Source: Aurantiacibacter gangjinensis (GTDB lineage Bacteria > Pseudomonadota > Alphaproteobacteria > Sphingomonadales > Sphingomonadaceae). Taken from it: a stretch of 64,000 bases of DNA. Below the pieces are notes generated by a model. It saw nothing but the letters and a program-made list of their open reading frames with translations. It ran no database searches and was not told the DNA's origin. Every line of letters begins with the position of its first letter. Position 1 is the stretch's first letter. The stretch is taken from the NCBI RefSeq assembly GCF_001886695.1, contig NZ_CP018097.1, forward strand, positions 1 through 64,000, given 5' to 3'. The position numbers were made by a program, and so were the translations under genes. Shown here one piece after another: positions 33,212-42,503 of this stretch.

Positions 33212-34722
33212 GCGGGTATCTCCGTGCGGACCATGCCGCCTGTGTAGGATTGCAGGAATTCGGTGTGATTTGTCATCGGCTGCACAGCAGCGTCCAGCGC
33301 GCCTTCGACGCCTTCAAGCATGGCGCGCAGATCGCTTTCGGGCAGCGCATCGGCAAGCGGGTTGTAGCTTTGCGCCTTGACGCCTTGCCCGGCGAGCACC
33401 TGGAACCAGCCGACCTCGGTAAACAGCTCTTCATGCTCGCGGTGGATGAAGCCGGTTGCTTTCCATTGCGCGATCTTTGCGCTGAGCGTGTCGGGAAGGT
33501 CCATGGTGCGCACATGATCCCAGAAAGGTTCGCCCTCGCGCTGGTTGGCGGTGTAATGCAGCACGAGAAAGTCGCGAATACGCTCCCACTCGAAGCGGCT
33601 TTGCGCATTGAACCAGTCGATTGTCGCGGGGTCGGCCCTGCCTCCGGGGACGACCGAGAGGAAGCGGCTGATCGCGCTCTGGATCAGGTGGATGCTGGTC
33701 GATTCCATCGGCTCCATGAATCCGGCGGAGAGGCCCACGGCAAGGCAATTGCCAACCCAGTGCTGCCGGCGCGCGCCCGTGGTAAAACGAATTGGGCGCG
33801 GATCGGCCTGTACTTCGCCATCGAGATTGGCGAGCAGCGTTTCGGCGGCCTCGTCATCAGACATGAAGTCCGCGCAGTAGACCAGCCCGTTGCCGATGCG
33901 ATGCTGTAGCGGAATGCGCCACTGCCAGCCTGCCTTGCGCGCGGTGGCGCGGGTGTAGGGCGTGATCTCGGCCACTCCTTCGCACGGCACGGTTATGGCA
34001 CGATTACAGGGCAGGTAAGCGCTCCAATCGTCGAAGCGCGCTTCCATTGCCTCGCCAATCAGCAAGGCGCGAAAACCGGTGCAATCGATGAAGAAGGTAC
34101 CTTCGATGCGCTCGCCATCGTTCAGCGCCAGAGCGGTAATGTCGCCGCTCTCGCCATCGCGTTCGACCGACGCAATTACGCCTTCCACCCGTCGCACGCC
34201 GCGTGCTTCGGCGAAGTCGCGCAGGAAGGCGGCATAAAGGCCGGCGTCGAAATGGTAGGCGTAGGGCAGTTCGATGCCCACGCTGGTTCGGCCCTTCTGC
34301 ATCCGCATCTGCCGCGCGGCTGTCTCATTCAGCGAATAGGCGGAGAGCGGCTTGGCGAAGCCGAGCTGCCGGGCGCGAATCCAGTAATGCTGGAAGGGCA
34401 GCAGGCCATGCGCGCGCCCGATTGGGCCGAAAGCGTGCATGTAACGCTCGCCCGCACGCAGCCAGCCGTCGAATTCGATGCCGAGCTTGAAGGTGCCACG
34501 CGTCGCGCGCAGGAATTCGCGTTCGTCGAAACCGAGCGCGCGGTTGAAATTGTGGATTTGCGGGATCGTGGCCTCGCCCACGCCCACAGTGCCGATCGCA
34601 TCGCTTTCGACCAGTACGATCCGTGTACCCGGCGGCGTAAAGCGGGATAGCGCAGCCGCAGCCATCCAACCCGCCGTGCCACCGCCGGCGATCACGAAGG
34701 TATGTGGAACAGTGTCCATCAT
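33208..34722 (-). CDS. flavin-dependent tryptophan halogenase family protein (second copy)
   Basis: A 504-residue paralog of the halogenase at 26139-27632, clearly diverged from it. It has FVIAGGGTAGWMAAAALSRF, the Lys motif TFKLGIEFDGW, WQWRIPL and the GFMEPMESTSIHL region, so all key family elements remain. It lies first after the TonB receptor and its stop overlaps the amylase start. Two halogenases with glucan genes in one operon suggest a recurrent but unexplained function, possibly acting on an aromatic signal or residue. Confidence 0.9.
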   Translation of the reverse strand: MMDTVPHTFVIAGGGTAGWMAAAALSRFTPPGTRIVLVESDAIGTVGVGEATIPQIHNFNRALGFDEREFLRATRGTFKLGIEFDGWLRAGERYMHAFGPIGRAHGLLPFQHYWIRARQLGFAKPLSAYSLNETAARQMRMQKGRTSVGIELPYAYHFDAGLYAAFLRDFAEARGVRRVEGVIASVERDGESGDITALALNDGERIEGTFFIDCTGFRALLIGEAMEARFDDWSAYLPCNRAITVPCEGVAEITPYTRATARKAGWQWRIPLQHRIGNGLVYCADFMSDDEAAETLLANLDGEVQADPRPIRFTTGARRQHWVGNCLAVGLSAGFMEPMESTSIHLIQSAISRFLSVVPGGRADPATIDWFNAQSRFEWERIRDFLVLHYTANQREGEPFWDHVRTMDLPDTLSAKIAQWKATGFIHREHEELFTEVGWFQVLAGQGVKAQSYNPLADALPESDLRAMLEGVEGALDAAVQPMTNHTEFLQSYTGGMVRTEIPA

Positions 34723-34786
34723 AAATCTGCCTCTGTGCAGCGTCGTGGACGCGCCACGCTACAGTAGCATGGCAGCACAGTTATGA

Positions 34787-34830
34787 GACCGGCGGGGAGC
34801 TTATTAGGGAGGAGCAACTCCCCGCCGGTC
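34787..34830 (-). terminator. strong hairpin between the receptor and halogenase genes
   Basis: GACCGGCGGGGAG and CTCCCCGCCGGTC (34787-34799 and 34818-34830) pair over 13 bp around an 18-base loop. It sits after the receptor stop and before the second halogenase. No U tract follows, so it may stabilise the receptor mRNA or attenuate read-through, giving higher receptor than enzyme expression. Confidence 0.6.
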
Positions 34831-34839
34831 TGCGACCCG

Positions 34840-37623
34840 TCAGAAACGGTAGGTAAAACCTGCCTGGAACCGACGGCCATATTCCTGATAATCGATCACG
34901 GCGCGCGGATCACCGACATCAAATTCGGACACGAACGGGGTGTTGGTGAGGTTCGAGCCGTTGAGGTAGATGTTCAGGCCATCCAGCGCACCGCCTTCGA
35001 ACTCGTAACCGATCTGAGCATCGACGATGGTTTCGGGGCGAGCCACACGGCGAACGATGTTGCCACCGAAGCCCGAGAAATCGGCAAGGAACTCGCTACG
35101 ATAGCGCACGCTTCCGCGAATGTTGAAACCGCCGCGCTCGTAATAGGCCGTGCCGTTAGCAACCCATTCCGAATAGCCGGGGATCGCGTCGATATTGCCG
35201 TTAAAGTCTTCGATTTTCGTCTCGGTCCAGCCCACACCGCCGGTCACGCCGAACCCTTCCAGCGCGCTGGTGAAGATGTCGAACGGGATCGTGGTGGAGA
35301 GTTCGACGCCGTAGAAATCGCCGCCGCTGGTGTTGACCGGCGCATCGAGCGTACCGACCAGCGTTGCAGGCGGCTGGCCTGCGGGCAGCGGGAAGCCGGC
35401 ATAGTTGAACACCGTGCGACCATTGGCGATGTAGTTCTCGATGTCCTTGTAGAACAGCTGGAGCGCAACCACACCCGAGCCGCCGCCGAAATAGCGCTCG
35501 ACATTGAAGTCGATGGCGTTTGCCCGATACGGGCGCAGGGTCGGGTTGCCGCCCCCACCGCTGATGAACGGGATCTGGCCGGTCGGGCTGTCCGCCGGGT
35601 TGTTGTTCAATCCATAACCGATGGCCGAACGCAGCGAGTCGAGGCGGGCGCGCTGGATCTGGCGAGATGCGGCCAGACGGAACACCCAGTCGCTGTCGAG
35701 ACGCACGCTCAGGTTCATGCTGGGCAGCACATCCCAATAACGATCCCCAAGCACCACATCGACCTGCTGTCCGGCAGCAAAGGCCACACCGCTCGATTCC
35801 TGCTCGGTGTAAACCGCCTGCACACCGATGTTACCGGTGATCATGCCGGCACCGATGTCACGCTCGATATCGAACTGGAAATAACCGGTGTAGAGGTCTT
35901 CCGCGATGGCATAGGCCTTCGCCGGAATGTCGTTCGACAGGTTCGGCGAAAGGGTCAGCACACCGGCATCGATAATGTCGCGGACATCGTAGCTTACGAT
36001 CGGACCGAGGCCGAGATAGCCGAGATCGGTCGAGCGCTGCAAGAACTGGCTGGGGATCGGAACTTCCCTGGCGCCATTCGCCGGCTGCACGAAGAACTCA
36101 TCCGGCGTCAGGCTCTTGTCGCGGTCGGTGTAGTTAAAACCGACATGCACGGCAGATACCCAACCCCACAACTCGCGTGAGACACCGATGCGATACTGGA
36201 ACAGCTCGTCATCGATAATGCGATTGTTGAAGTAACCGGCCTGTACACGGCCACCATCGTCGGGATCACCGCCCCAGCCCAGTGGGTCGGTCAGTACGAT
36301 AAGATTGGGGTCGGAATAATCGAGGGTCGGATCAAAGCTGGTACCTTCGCTGTCCGAAACGAACCGAATCGTATCTGACGGGCTGGTGCCATCGCCCTGT
36401 GGGTCGAAGCCGTCGCCATTGTAACCGGTGCCCGAATAGCTTTCGATGCTCAACTCATTGCGATCGGTGCGCGAGTAACCGAAATCGAGAAACGCGCTCC
36501 AGCCGTCATTGTTTTCCCAAGCGAGGTTGACACCGCCCGAATAGAGGTCTGCCTCACGCTCGAAGATGTCGTTGCGCACTACGCCCCGCACGTCTGTAAA
36601 TTCTCCCGATGTCGCAAAGCCGCCGTCCACCGTGCCGGTCGACGGGTCGAACGGATCGACATCGAAACCACCACCGAAACCGAGCGGAAGCTCGATACCG
36701 CGCTTGAACTGCTCATCGCTGAAATTCGAATAGAAGCCATCAACCGTCAGCATGAGGTTGGACGAGAGCTCCGCCTGCACCGTACCGTTGAAGCCGATGC
36801 GCTCGAGACCGGTCGAGGTCACGAAGCTCTTGTTGCCGCCGATGACATACGGGCTGCCCGGCTGGCCGTTTCCGGCATAGCCCCAGGCGTTGAACTCCTG
36901 CAGCTGGTACGGCTCATTCGTGTAGGCAACGGCCAGCGCTACACCCACCGTATCATCGGCGAACTGATCCACGAAAGTAGCGTTGGCACGGTAGCCAATA
37001 TCATCGGACCCGGCGTTCAGCGCACCGAGATCGGCGTAGGAAACGCGGCCGCCGATGGCGAGAACACTCTCGTTCACTTCCAGCGGGCGGATGGTGCGGA
37101 TGTCGATCGTGCCGACAAGGCCCTGGCCCACGAGGCTGGCTGCCGGCGTCTTGTAGACGACGACCTGGTTGACGATTTCAGAGGGGTACTGGTCGAATTC
37201 GACCGAACGGCTATCGCCGGTGGAAGTCTGCTCGCGTCCGTTCAAGATGGTCTGCGAGAAATCGGGGCCGAGGCCGCGGATAGAGATGACGTTGGCGCGG
37301 CCATTCAGGCGCTGCGACGTCACACCAGGTAGGCGGGCAATCGATTCACCGATGGAGGCATCGGGCAGGCGGCCGATATCTTCCGCGGTGACCGATTCGA
37401 GGATTACATCGTTGTCGCGCTTTTCCGAAACTGCGCTCTCCAGCGAGGCGCGGAAGCCGGATACGATGATGACATTGTCGTCCTCATCGTCGGCATCGGT
37501 TTCGGCCTGCTGGGCGTCGGGTTCGTCGGCGTCCTGCGCGAAAGCGACCGATGGCAGCGTCAGCGCGGCGATGGCAAATGCAGTCGTGCTGGCACCTGCG
37601 CGAAGCGAATTACGGATATTCAT
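34840..37623 (-). CDS. TonB-dependent receptor (starch/maltodextrin locus)
   Basis: An outer-membrane transporter of 927 residues: signal peptide (ending SVAFAQ), an acidic stretch, TonB-box-like DNVIIVSGFRAS, a plug with EDIGRLPDASIGESIARLPGV and ISIRGLGPDFSQTILNGREQ, and a 22-strand barrel ending RRFQAGFTYRF. The ATG at 37623 is used; an upstream in-frame ATG (37662) is less likely. It imports its ligand with TonB energy; surrounding amylases suggest maltodextrins. It is divergent from the LacI gene across 349 bp. Confidence 0.92.
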   Translation of the reverse strand: MNIRNSLRAGASTTAFAIAALTLPSVAFAQDADEPDAQQAETDADDEDDNVIIVSGFRASLESAVSEKRDNDVILESVTAEDIGRLPDASIGESIARLPGVTSQRLNGRANVISIRGLGPDFSQTILNGREQTSTGDSRSVEFDQYPSEIVNQVVVYKTPAASLVGQGLVGTIDIRTIRPLEVNESVLAIGGRVSYADLGALNAGSDDIGYRANATFVDQFADDTVGVALAVAYTNEPYQLQEFNAWGYAGNGQPGSPYVIGGNKSFVTSTGLERIGFNGTVQAELSSNLMLTVDGFYSNFSDEQFKRGIELPLGFGGGFDVDPFDPSTGTVDGGFATSGEFTDVRGVVRNDIFEREADLYSGGVNLAWENNDGWSAFLDFGYSRTDRNELSIESYSGTGYNGDGFDPQGDGTSPSDTIRFVSDSEGTSFDPTLDYSDPNLIVLTDPLGWGGDPDDGGRVQAGYFNNRIIDDELFQYRIGVSRELWGWVSAVHVGFNYTDRDKSLTPDEFFVQPANGAREVPIPSQFLQRSTDLGYLGLGPIVSYDVRDIIDAGVLTLSPNLSNDIPAKAYAIAEDLYTGYFQFDIERDIGAGMITGNIGVQAVYTEQESSGVAFAAGQQVDVVLGDRYWDVLPSMNLSVRLDSDWVFRLAASRQIQRARLDSLRSAIGYGLNNNPADSPTGQIPFISGGGGNPTLRPYRANAIDFNVERYFGGGSGVVALQLFYKDIENYIANGRTVFNYAGFPLPAGQPPATLVGTLDAPVNTSGGDFYGVELSTTIPFDIFTSALEGFGVTGGVGWTETKIEDFNGNIDAIPGYSEWVANGTAYYERGGFNIRGSVRYRSEFLADFSGFGGNIVRRVARPETIVDAQIGYEFEGGALDGLNIYLNGSNLTNTPFVSEFDVGDPRAVIDYQEYGRRFQAGFTYRF

Positions 37624-37972
37624 GTGGGTGTCCCCCGGCATATGAGCTGGCGGCGAACGCATCGCCTGTCAGCATGTCCTCTTCCAATCCACGTCCTGGA
37701 ACTATCGTTTTCCCGCGACGCTTGGCTGTCATCTACTTGTCAAATAGCGCGCGTTGGAAGACAGCATACGTATACGCAATCTATGCGAAGCGCCCGATTG
37801 TGGCACTTTTGCCGCAGGCCGTTGCAGCCCTGTCATCAAAGGTGCGGCGCGACATTATTGCTACGGCGCGCGGCAATCGGCGCAGGTGTCTTTGGCCCAT
37901 GTTTCCAAATCCGGAGCCAGCGTATAATGAGGACGGGTCGGTGCTTGGAGGAGAGGCGCCGCAGGAGGAGCA
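37624..37972. other. divergent intergenic region, receptor versus LacI
   Basis: This 349 bp gap holds no gene. It contains the CGTATACG operator-like palindrome, a TATAAT (37923-37928) that may be the -10 of the LacI gene with a weak -35, and an AGGAGG ribosome-binding site just before ATG 37973. The receptor promoter was not clearly seen; TTGACA exists on the minus strand (37738-37743) but lacks a good -10. Confidence 0.6.
37769..37776. promoter_or_regulatory. candidate LacI-family operator, copy 1
   Basis: CGTATACG, a perfect 8 bp palindrome in the longer ATACGTATACG stretch, lies in the receptor/LacI gap. The same 8-mer recurs at 39034-39041 upstream of the sugar transporter. Confidence 0.5.
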
Positions 37973-39007
37973 ATGGGACGCGCGCCAACAGGTCGCCCGA
38001 CCAGTTTCGATATTGCCTATCTGGCCGGGGTTTCCCAGCCGACCGTCAGCCGTGCCCTGCGCGGTGACCGTTCCGTCAGCGAGAAAACTCGCGCGCGCAT
38101 CCAGCAAATCGCCCGCGATCTCAATTACACGGTCGACAAGAACGCCAGCTCGCTGCGGTCCCAGCGCTCCAACACCATTGCCCTGCTTTTCTTCGAGGAT
38201 CCCACCCCCGATGAGAGCATGATAAATCCGTTTTTCCTGTCCATGCTCGGCTCTATCACCCGCGCCTGCGCCAATCGCGGGCTCGACCTGCTGATTTCCT
38301 TCCAGAGGCAAGAGGATGACTGGCACGCGCAATATCAGGACAGCCACCGCGCCGACGGGCTGATTCTGCTGGGCTATGGCGGGTACAGTTCCTATCGCAA
38401 GAAGCTGGAGCAGCTGGAGGCACAGGGTACGCATTACGCCCGCTGGGGATCGGTCAGCCGCGATCTGCACGGTCCTACCGTGGGATCGGACAATGTCGAC
38501 GCGGGCAGGCAGGTCGGCGATCACTTGCTGAGTTTGGGTCGGCGCAACATCGCCTTCCTCGGCGAGATCGGCGAGGATTGCCCCGAACTGGACGGCCGCT
38601 ATCGCGGACTGTTGCAGGCCATGGCGGAAGCCGGGCTTTCCATCGAGAGCGTGCTGCAATCCGATGCCATCACGACGGAAGAGGCGGGCTATGCCGCCAT
38701 GCAGCGCCTGCTGGCGGATGGTGCGAGCTTCGATGCGATATTCGCCGCCAGCGACCTGATCGCAATGGGCGCCATGCGCGCTCTTGCCGAAGCGGGGCGC
38801 AGCGTGCCGGGCGATGTGGCCGTTGTCGGCTTCGACGACATTCCTGCCGCCAGCCTCACCAACCCGCCGCTCACCACGATCTCGCAGGACATCAAGAGCG
38901 CGGGCGAGCGCTTGGTAGAGACCTTGCTGGCGCAAGTGGAGGGCCGCGACAGGCCCGACAACCGCCTGCCCGCCAAGCTGATCGTGCGCGCCAGCAGCGG
39001 CGGCTGA
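37973..39007 (+). CDS. LacI-family transcriptional regulator
   Basis: The 344-residue protein has a LacI N-terminal HTH with DIAYLAGVSQPTVSRALRGD (about 13-32) and RARIQQIARDLNYTVDKNA, followed by a periplasmic-binding-like sensor domain with FAASDLIAMGAMRALAEAGR and DVAVVGFDDIPAAS. A strong AGGAGG precedes ATG 37973. It most likely represses the divergent receptor cluster and the downstream transporter/amylase, responding to a maltose-type effector; it lies between their operator-like sites. Confidence 0.92.
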   Translation: MGRAPTGRPTSFDIAYLAGVSQPTVSRALRGDRSVSEKTRARIQQIARDLNYTVDKNASSLRSQRSNTIALLFFEDPTPDESMINPFFLSMLGSITRACANRGLDLLISFQRQEDDWHAQYQDSHRADGLILLGYGGYSSYRKKLEQLEAQGTHYARWGSVSRDLHGPTVGSDNVDAGRQVGDHLLSLGRRNIAFLGEIGEDCPELDGRYRGLLQAMAEAGLSIESVLQSDAITTEEAGYAAMQRLLADGASFDAIFAASDLIAMGAMRALAEAGRSVPGDVAVVGFDDIPAASLTNPPLTTISQDIKSAGERLVETLLAQVEGRDRPDNRLPAKLIVRASSGG

Positions 39008-39033
39008 TCGCGCCGGCAGTCAACAAATACATT

Positions 39034-39041
39034 CGTATACG
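39034..39041. promoter_or_regulatory. candidate LacI-family operator, copy 2
   Basis: The same CGTATACG as copy 1, here in the 128 bp gap between the LacI and transporter genes. It is flanked by CAACA (39021-39025) and TGTTG (39042-39046), which add a wider dyad. Confidence 0.5.
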
Positions 39042-39135
39042 TGTTGAGGCCGCGCCGCTTTGGTGCCAGCTTCGTTCGATTGATGCGAGATGGCGACAGA
39101 CCGTCCGCAGACATTGGGCAAGAGGATTACGGGAC

Positions 39136-40686
39136 ATGGCATCAGTCCAGGGCGCAGCGCCCGCAGCGCATCCGGCACAAAAGCCCCATATGGGGTGGGG
39201 CAAGCTCGCCAATATGAGCTTCGGCTTCTTCGGCATCCAGATCGGCTTCGTTCTGCAGAACGGCAATATGAGCCGCATCTTCCAGATGCTGGGCGCGGAG
39301 ATGAACGAGCTGGCGATCCTGTGGGTCGCCGCGCCGCTGACGGGCCTGATTGTGCAGCCGATCATCGGCCATTTCTCCGACAAGACGTGGAACCGCTTCG
39401 GCCGCCGCCGCCCCTATTTCATGGCCGGTGCATTCATGGCCGCGATCTCGCTCTTTCTCATGCCGCTGGCCCCGGCGTTTGCCGCGCCGCTGCTGTTTGC
39501 TGCTGCACTACTGTGGATCCTCGATGCCAGCCTAAATGTCGCGATGGAGCCGTTCCGCGCATTCGTGGGCGATATGCTCGACAAGTCGCAGCACGCGACG
39601 GGCTACGCGGTGCAGACCGCTTTCATCGGCACCGGCGCGGTCGTTGCGGCGATCTTCCCGTGGCTGCTCGACCAGTTCGGTGTCAGCAATGTCGCGGCGG
39701 ATGGCCAGATACCCGACACCGTGCGCTGGAGCTTCTGGGTCGGCGGCGTGGCCCTGTTCGGTGCGATCATGTGGACGGTGTTCACCACGCAGGAATATTC
39801 ACCCGAGGAAATGGCTGCGTTCGAGGCGGACCGCGAGGTGGAGCAATCCGCTGGCGTCGAGGCTTTGGCAAACAAGAGCTTTACCACACCGCTATTATGG
39901 ATCGGCTTCGGCGCGATCGTCGCGCTGGCGGTGCGACCGATGGAGTTGCAGCAGGAAATCTACCTGCTGGCCGGGCTGCTGATCACCTACGGCGTCCTCT
40001 CCTCCATCGCCATTTCGATGGCCAAAGACGGCAAGCCTGCCAACATGCTTTCCAGCATCGTCGGCGACTTTTCCGGCATGCCCGACACGATGAAGAAGCT
40101 GGCGCTGGTCCAGTTCTTCAGCTGGTCGGCGCTGTTCATCATGTGGATCTATACCGGCCCCATCGTATCGCAATATTTCTTCGGCAGCGCGGACCCGACG
40201 ACCGACGCCTATAATGAAGGCGCGAACTGGTGGAACCTCATCTACACCGTGCAGAACGGTGTCGCCGCCGTCGCCGCGCTGGCGCTGCTGCCGGTGATGA
40301 GCCGCAAGCTCGGCAAGGCGCGCACGCATATGACTTGCCTGTTGTTGGGCGCGCTGGGCTTTCTCGGCTTCTTCGTGCTGCGCGACCCGAACCTGCTGAT
40401 CATCTGCGAAATCCTGAAAGGCATTGCCTGGGCCAGCATCCTCGCCATGCCCTACGCCATCCTCGCCAGCAGCCTACCGCAGGCCAAGCTCGGCATCTTC
40501 ATGGGATTGTTCAACGTCTTCATCGTGGTGCCGCAGCTGCTCGTGGCGACGGTGATGGGGACGATCATGGTCCGTTTCTTCCCCGAAGAGCCGATCTGGA
40601 CGATGCTGTTTGCCGCCGCCAGCTGGACGCTGGCCGCCCTTGCAATGACCCGTGTGAAAGTCCCCGGAGAAACCGCCAATGCGTAA
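39136..40686 (+). CDS. sugar MFS transporter (GPH/SLC45-like)
   Basis: A 516-residue protein with twelve predicted membrane segments. Its MFS loop has GHFSDKTWNRFGRRRPYF and its first helix has GFFGIQIGFVLQNGNMSRIFQ, characteristic of the sucrose/maltose SLC45-like branch. It is likely the inner-membrane carrier for maltose or short maltodextrins. Start ATG 39136 follows AGAGGA; the longer upstream frame overlaps the LacI gene. Its end overlaps the amylase start by 8 bp. Confidence 0.9.
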   Translation: MASVQGAAPAAHPAQKPHMGWGKLANMSFGFFGIQIGFVLQNGNMSRIFQMLGAEMNELAILWVAAPLTGLIVQPIIGHFSDKTWNRFGRRRPYFMAGAFMAAISLFLMPLAPAFAAPLLFAAALLWILDASLNVAMEPFRAFVGDMLDKSQHATGYAVQTAFIGTGAVVAAIFPWLLDQFGVSNVAADGQIPDTVRWSFWVGGVALFGAIMWTVFTTQEYSPEEMAAFEADREVEQSAGVEALANKSFTTPLLWIGFGAIVALAVRPMELQQEIYLLAGLLITYGVLSSIAISMAKDGKPANMLSSIVGDFSGMPDTMKKLALVQFFSWSALFIMWIYTGPIVSQYFFGSADPTTDAYNEGANWWNLIYTVQNGVAAVAALALLPVMSRKLGKARTHMTCLLLGALGFLGFFVLRDPNLLIICEILKGIAWASILAMPYAILASSLPQAKLGIFMGLFNVFIVVPQLLVATVMGTIMVRFFPEEPIWTMLFAAASWTLAALAMTRVKVPGETANA

Positions 40687-42082
40687 GTCCCTTCTCGCCT
40701 CCGCCGTCGCGCTGGCGGCGATTGCCGCCCCTGCCCTGGCCGACAATCACACACAGGCTGCCGCCAATCCGTGGCAGCCGCAATCCTTCGTGCAGATCGA
40801 AAATCCGGAATGGAGCCGCGACGCGGTTCTCTACCAGATCAACACGCGTCATTTCACGCCCGAGGGCACTTTCGCCGCCGCTGAAGAGCAGCTGCCGCGC
40901 CTGCGCGAGATGGGCGTCGACATCCTCTGGCTGATGCCGATCCATCCCATCGGCCAGGTCAACCGCAAGGGCACGCTGGGCAGCCCCTATTCGGTGCGCG
41001 ACTATTATGCGGTGAACCCCGAATTCGGCACGGAGGATGACTTCCGCAGCTTCATGGAAGCCGCCCACGCGCAGGGCTTTCACGTCATCCTCGACCTCGT
41101 CGCCAATCACACCGCGTGGGACAACCAGCTCGCCACCGATCACCCCGACTGGTACGAGAAAACCTGGGACGGCAATTTCCGCCCTACCCCTTGGTGGGAC
41201 TGGTCCGACATCATAGATCTCGACTGGTCGCAGCCCGGGGTGCGCCAGCACGTGGGCGAGGCGATGGAATACTGGGTGCGTGAATTCGGCGTCGATGGCT
41301 ACCGCGCCGACGTGGCAGGCTATGTGCCGGTCGATTTCTGGGAGACCATGCGCGGCCGCCTTGATGCGATCCGCCCCGTCTTCATGCTCGGCGAGGTGCA
41401 GGAAACCGCCTATCACCGCGCCAGCTTCGATGCGACCTATGCGTGGGACTGGCACCACACCAGCAAGGACATCGCGCAAGGCCGCGGCAACGCCACCAGC
41501 TTCTTCGGCTATTATGCCGAGAACGAAAGCCTGTGGCCGCGCGAGGTCATGCGGATGACCTATATCGAGAACCACGATTCCAATGCCTGGGAAGGCACGC
41601 TCTACGAAAATTACGGCGACGGGCTGGAAGCCATGACCGCCCTCGCCTTCACCGGTGAAGGCATCCCGCTAATCCATAACGGCATGGAAGCCTGCAACGC
41701 CAAGCGGTTGGAGTTCTTCGAGCGCGATCCCATCGATTGGGACCAGAACCCCGATTGCACCTATGGCGACCTGCTGGTCGACCTGATCGCCTTCCGCGAT
41801 GCAAACCCGGCGCTGGAAAACGGCCGCTGGGGCGCACGCATGCAGCAGGTCGTCACAGACCGTCCGCAGGAAATTTTCGCATGGGTCCGGCAGGAAGAAG
41901 GCAACAAGGTCGTCGGCCTGTTTAATTTCTCCGGCGACCCGGTCGAGGCGACGCTGGCAGACGGCCTTGCCGCCGGGAGCTACCGTGAATTCCGCTCCGA
42001 CGAGACCGTGGTGCTGGATGCAGGCGATACAGTAACCCTGCCCGCATGGGGCTTCCGCCTGCTATCGAGCGGCGGCGAGTAG
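40679..42082 (+). CDS. GH13 alpha-amylase, secreted
   Basis: A 467-residue alpha-amylase-like enzyme with a signal peptide (MRKSLLASAVALAAIAAPALA). Its GH13 motifs are LVANHTAWD, VDGYRADVAGYV (nucleophile), FMLGEVQET (acid/base) and TYIENHDSN. It is predicted periplasmic, and with the transporter forms the divergent half of the starch locus. It ends 4 bp from the convergent cdd. Confidence 0.93.
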   Translation: MRKSLLASAVALAAIAAPALADNHTQAAANPWQPQSFVQIENPEWSRDAVLYQINTRHFTPEGTFAAAEEQLPRLREMGVDILWLMPIHPIGQVNRKGTLGSPYSVRDYYAVNPEFGTEDDFRSFMEAAHAQGFHVILDLVANHTAWDNQLATDHPDWYEKTWDGNFRPTPWWDWSDIIDLDWSQPGVRQHVGEAMEYWVREFGVDGYRADVAGYVPVDFWETMRGRLDAIRPVFMLGEVQETAYHRASFDATYAWDWHHTSKDIAQGRGNATSFFGYYAENESLWPREVMRMTYIENHDSNAWEGTLYENYGDGLEAMTALAFTGEGIPLIHNGMEACNAKRLEFFERDPIDWDQNPDCTYGDLLVDLIAFRDANPALENGRWGARMQQVVTDRPQEIFAWVRQEEGNKVVGLFNFSGDPVEATLADGLAAGSYREFRSDETVVLDAGDTVTLPAWGFRLLSSGGE

Positions 42083-42086
42083 CGCG

Positions 42087-42503
42087 CTAGAAATCGAAGC
42101 CGTGCGGCAAGAGCGCGCTGATTGTGGTTTCGACCGCGTTCTCGCCCGCATGGTCGGCGCAGACGATCGCGATGTCGTGCCCCGCCTCGCGGGCAGCTTC
42201 GGCAATGGCCTGACGACACCCGCCGCACGGCATCACCGCCGTGCCATCCTGCTTTGATGCATCGACAAAGCCGCCGACCACGGCGATGCGACGCACATTG
42301 GCGATGCCGAACGCGATCTGCGCTGCGCTGAGAGCCGATTGCTCTGCGCACACGCCCAGCCGGTAGCACACATTCTCCACATTGGCGCCCTGCACCACCG
42401 TGCCATCCGCGCCCTCGATGGCGCAGCCGACATGAAACTCGGAATATTTGGCATAGGCCCGTTCTCGCGCGTCCAGCGCCTGCGCAATCAGCGGATCGGT
42501 CAT
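42087..42503 (-). CDS. cdd: cytidine deaminase
   Basis: The 138-residue protein has the zinc motifs of cytidine deaminase: HVGCAIEGAD, GVCAEQSALS (catalytic Glu) and MPCGGCRQAI. It deaminates cytidine and deoxycytidine. ATG 42503 overlaps the preceding transporter stop by 4 bp (ATGA), so the two are co-translated. The long upstream ORF is an antisense shadow. Confidence 0.96.
   Translation of the reverse strand: MTDPLIAQALDARERAYAKYSEFHVGCAIEGADGTVVQGANVENVCYRLGVCAEQSALSAAQIAFGIANVRRIAVVGGFVDASKQDGTAVMPCGGCRQAIAEAAREAGHDIAIVCADHAGENAVETTISALLPHGFDF

Noticed and set aside
34783-36180. A 465-codon plus-strand frame over the starch TonB receptor
   Set aside because: Antisense to the receptor barrel; no domains seen.
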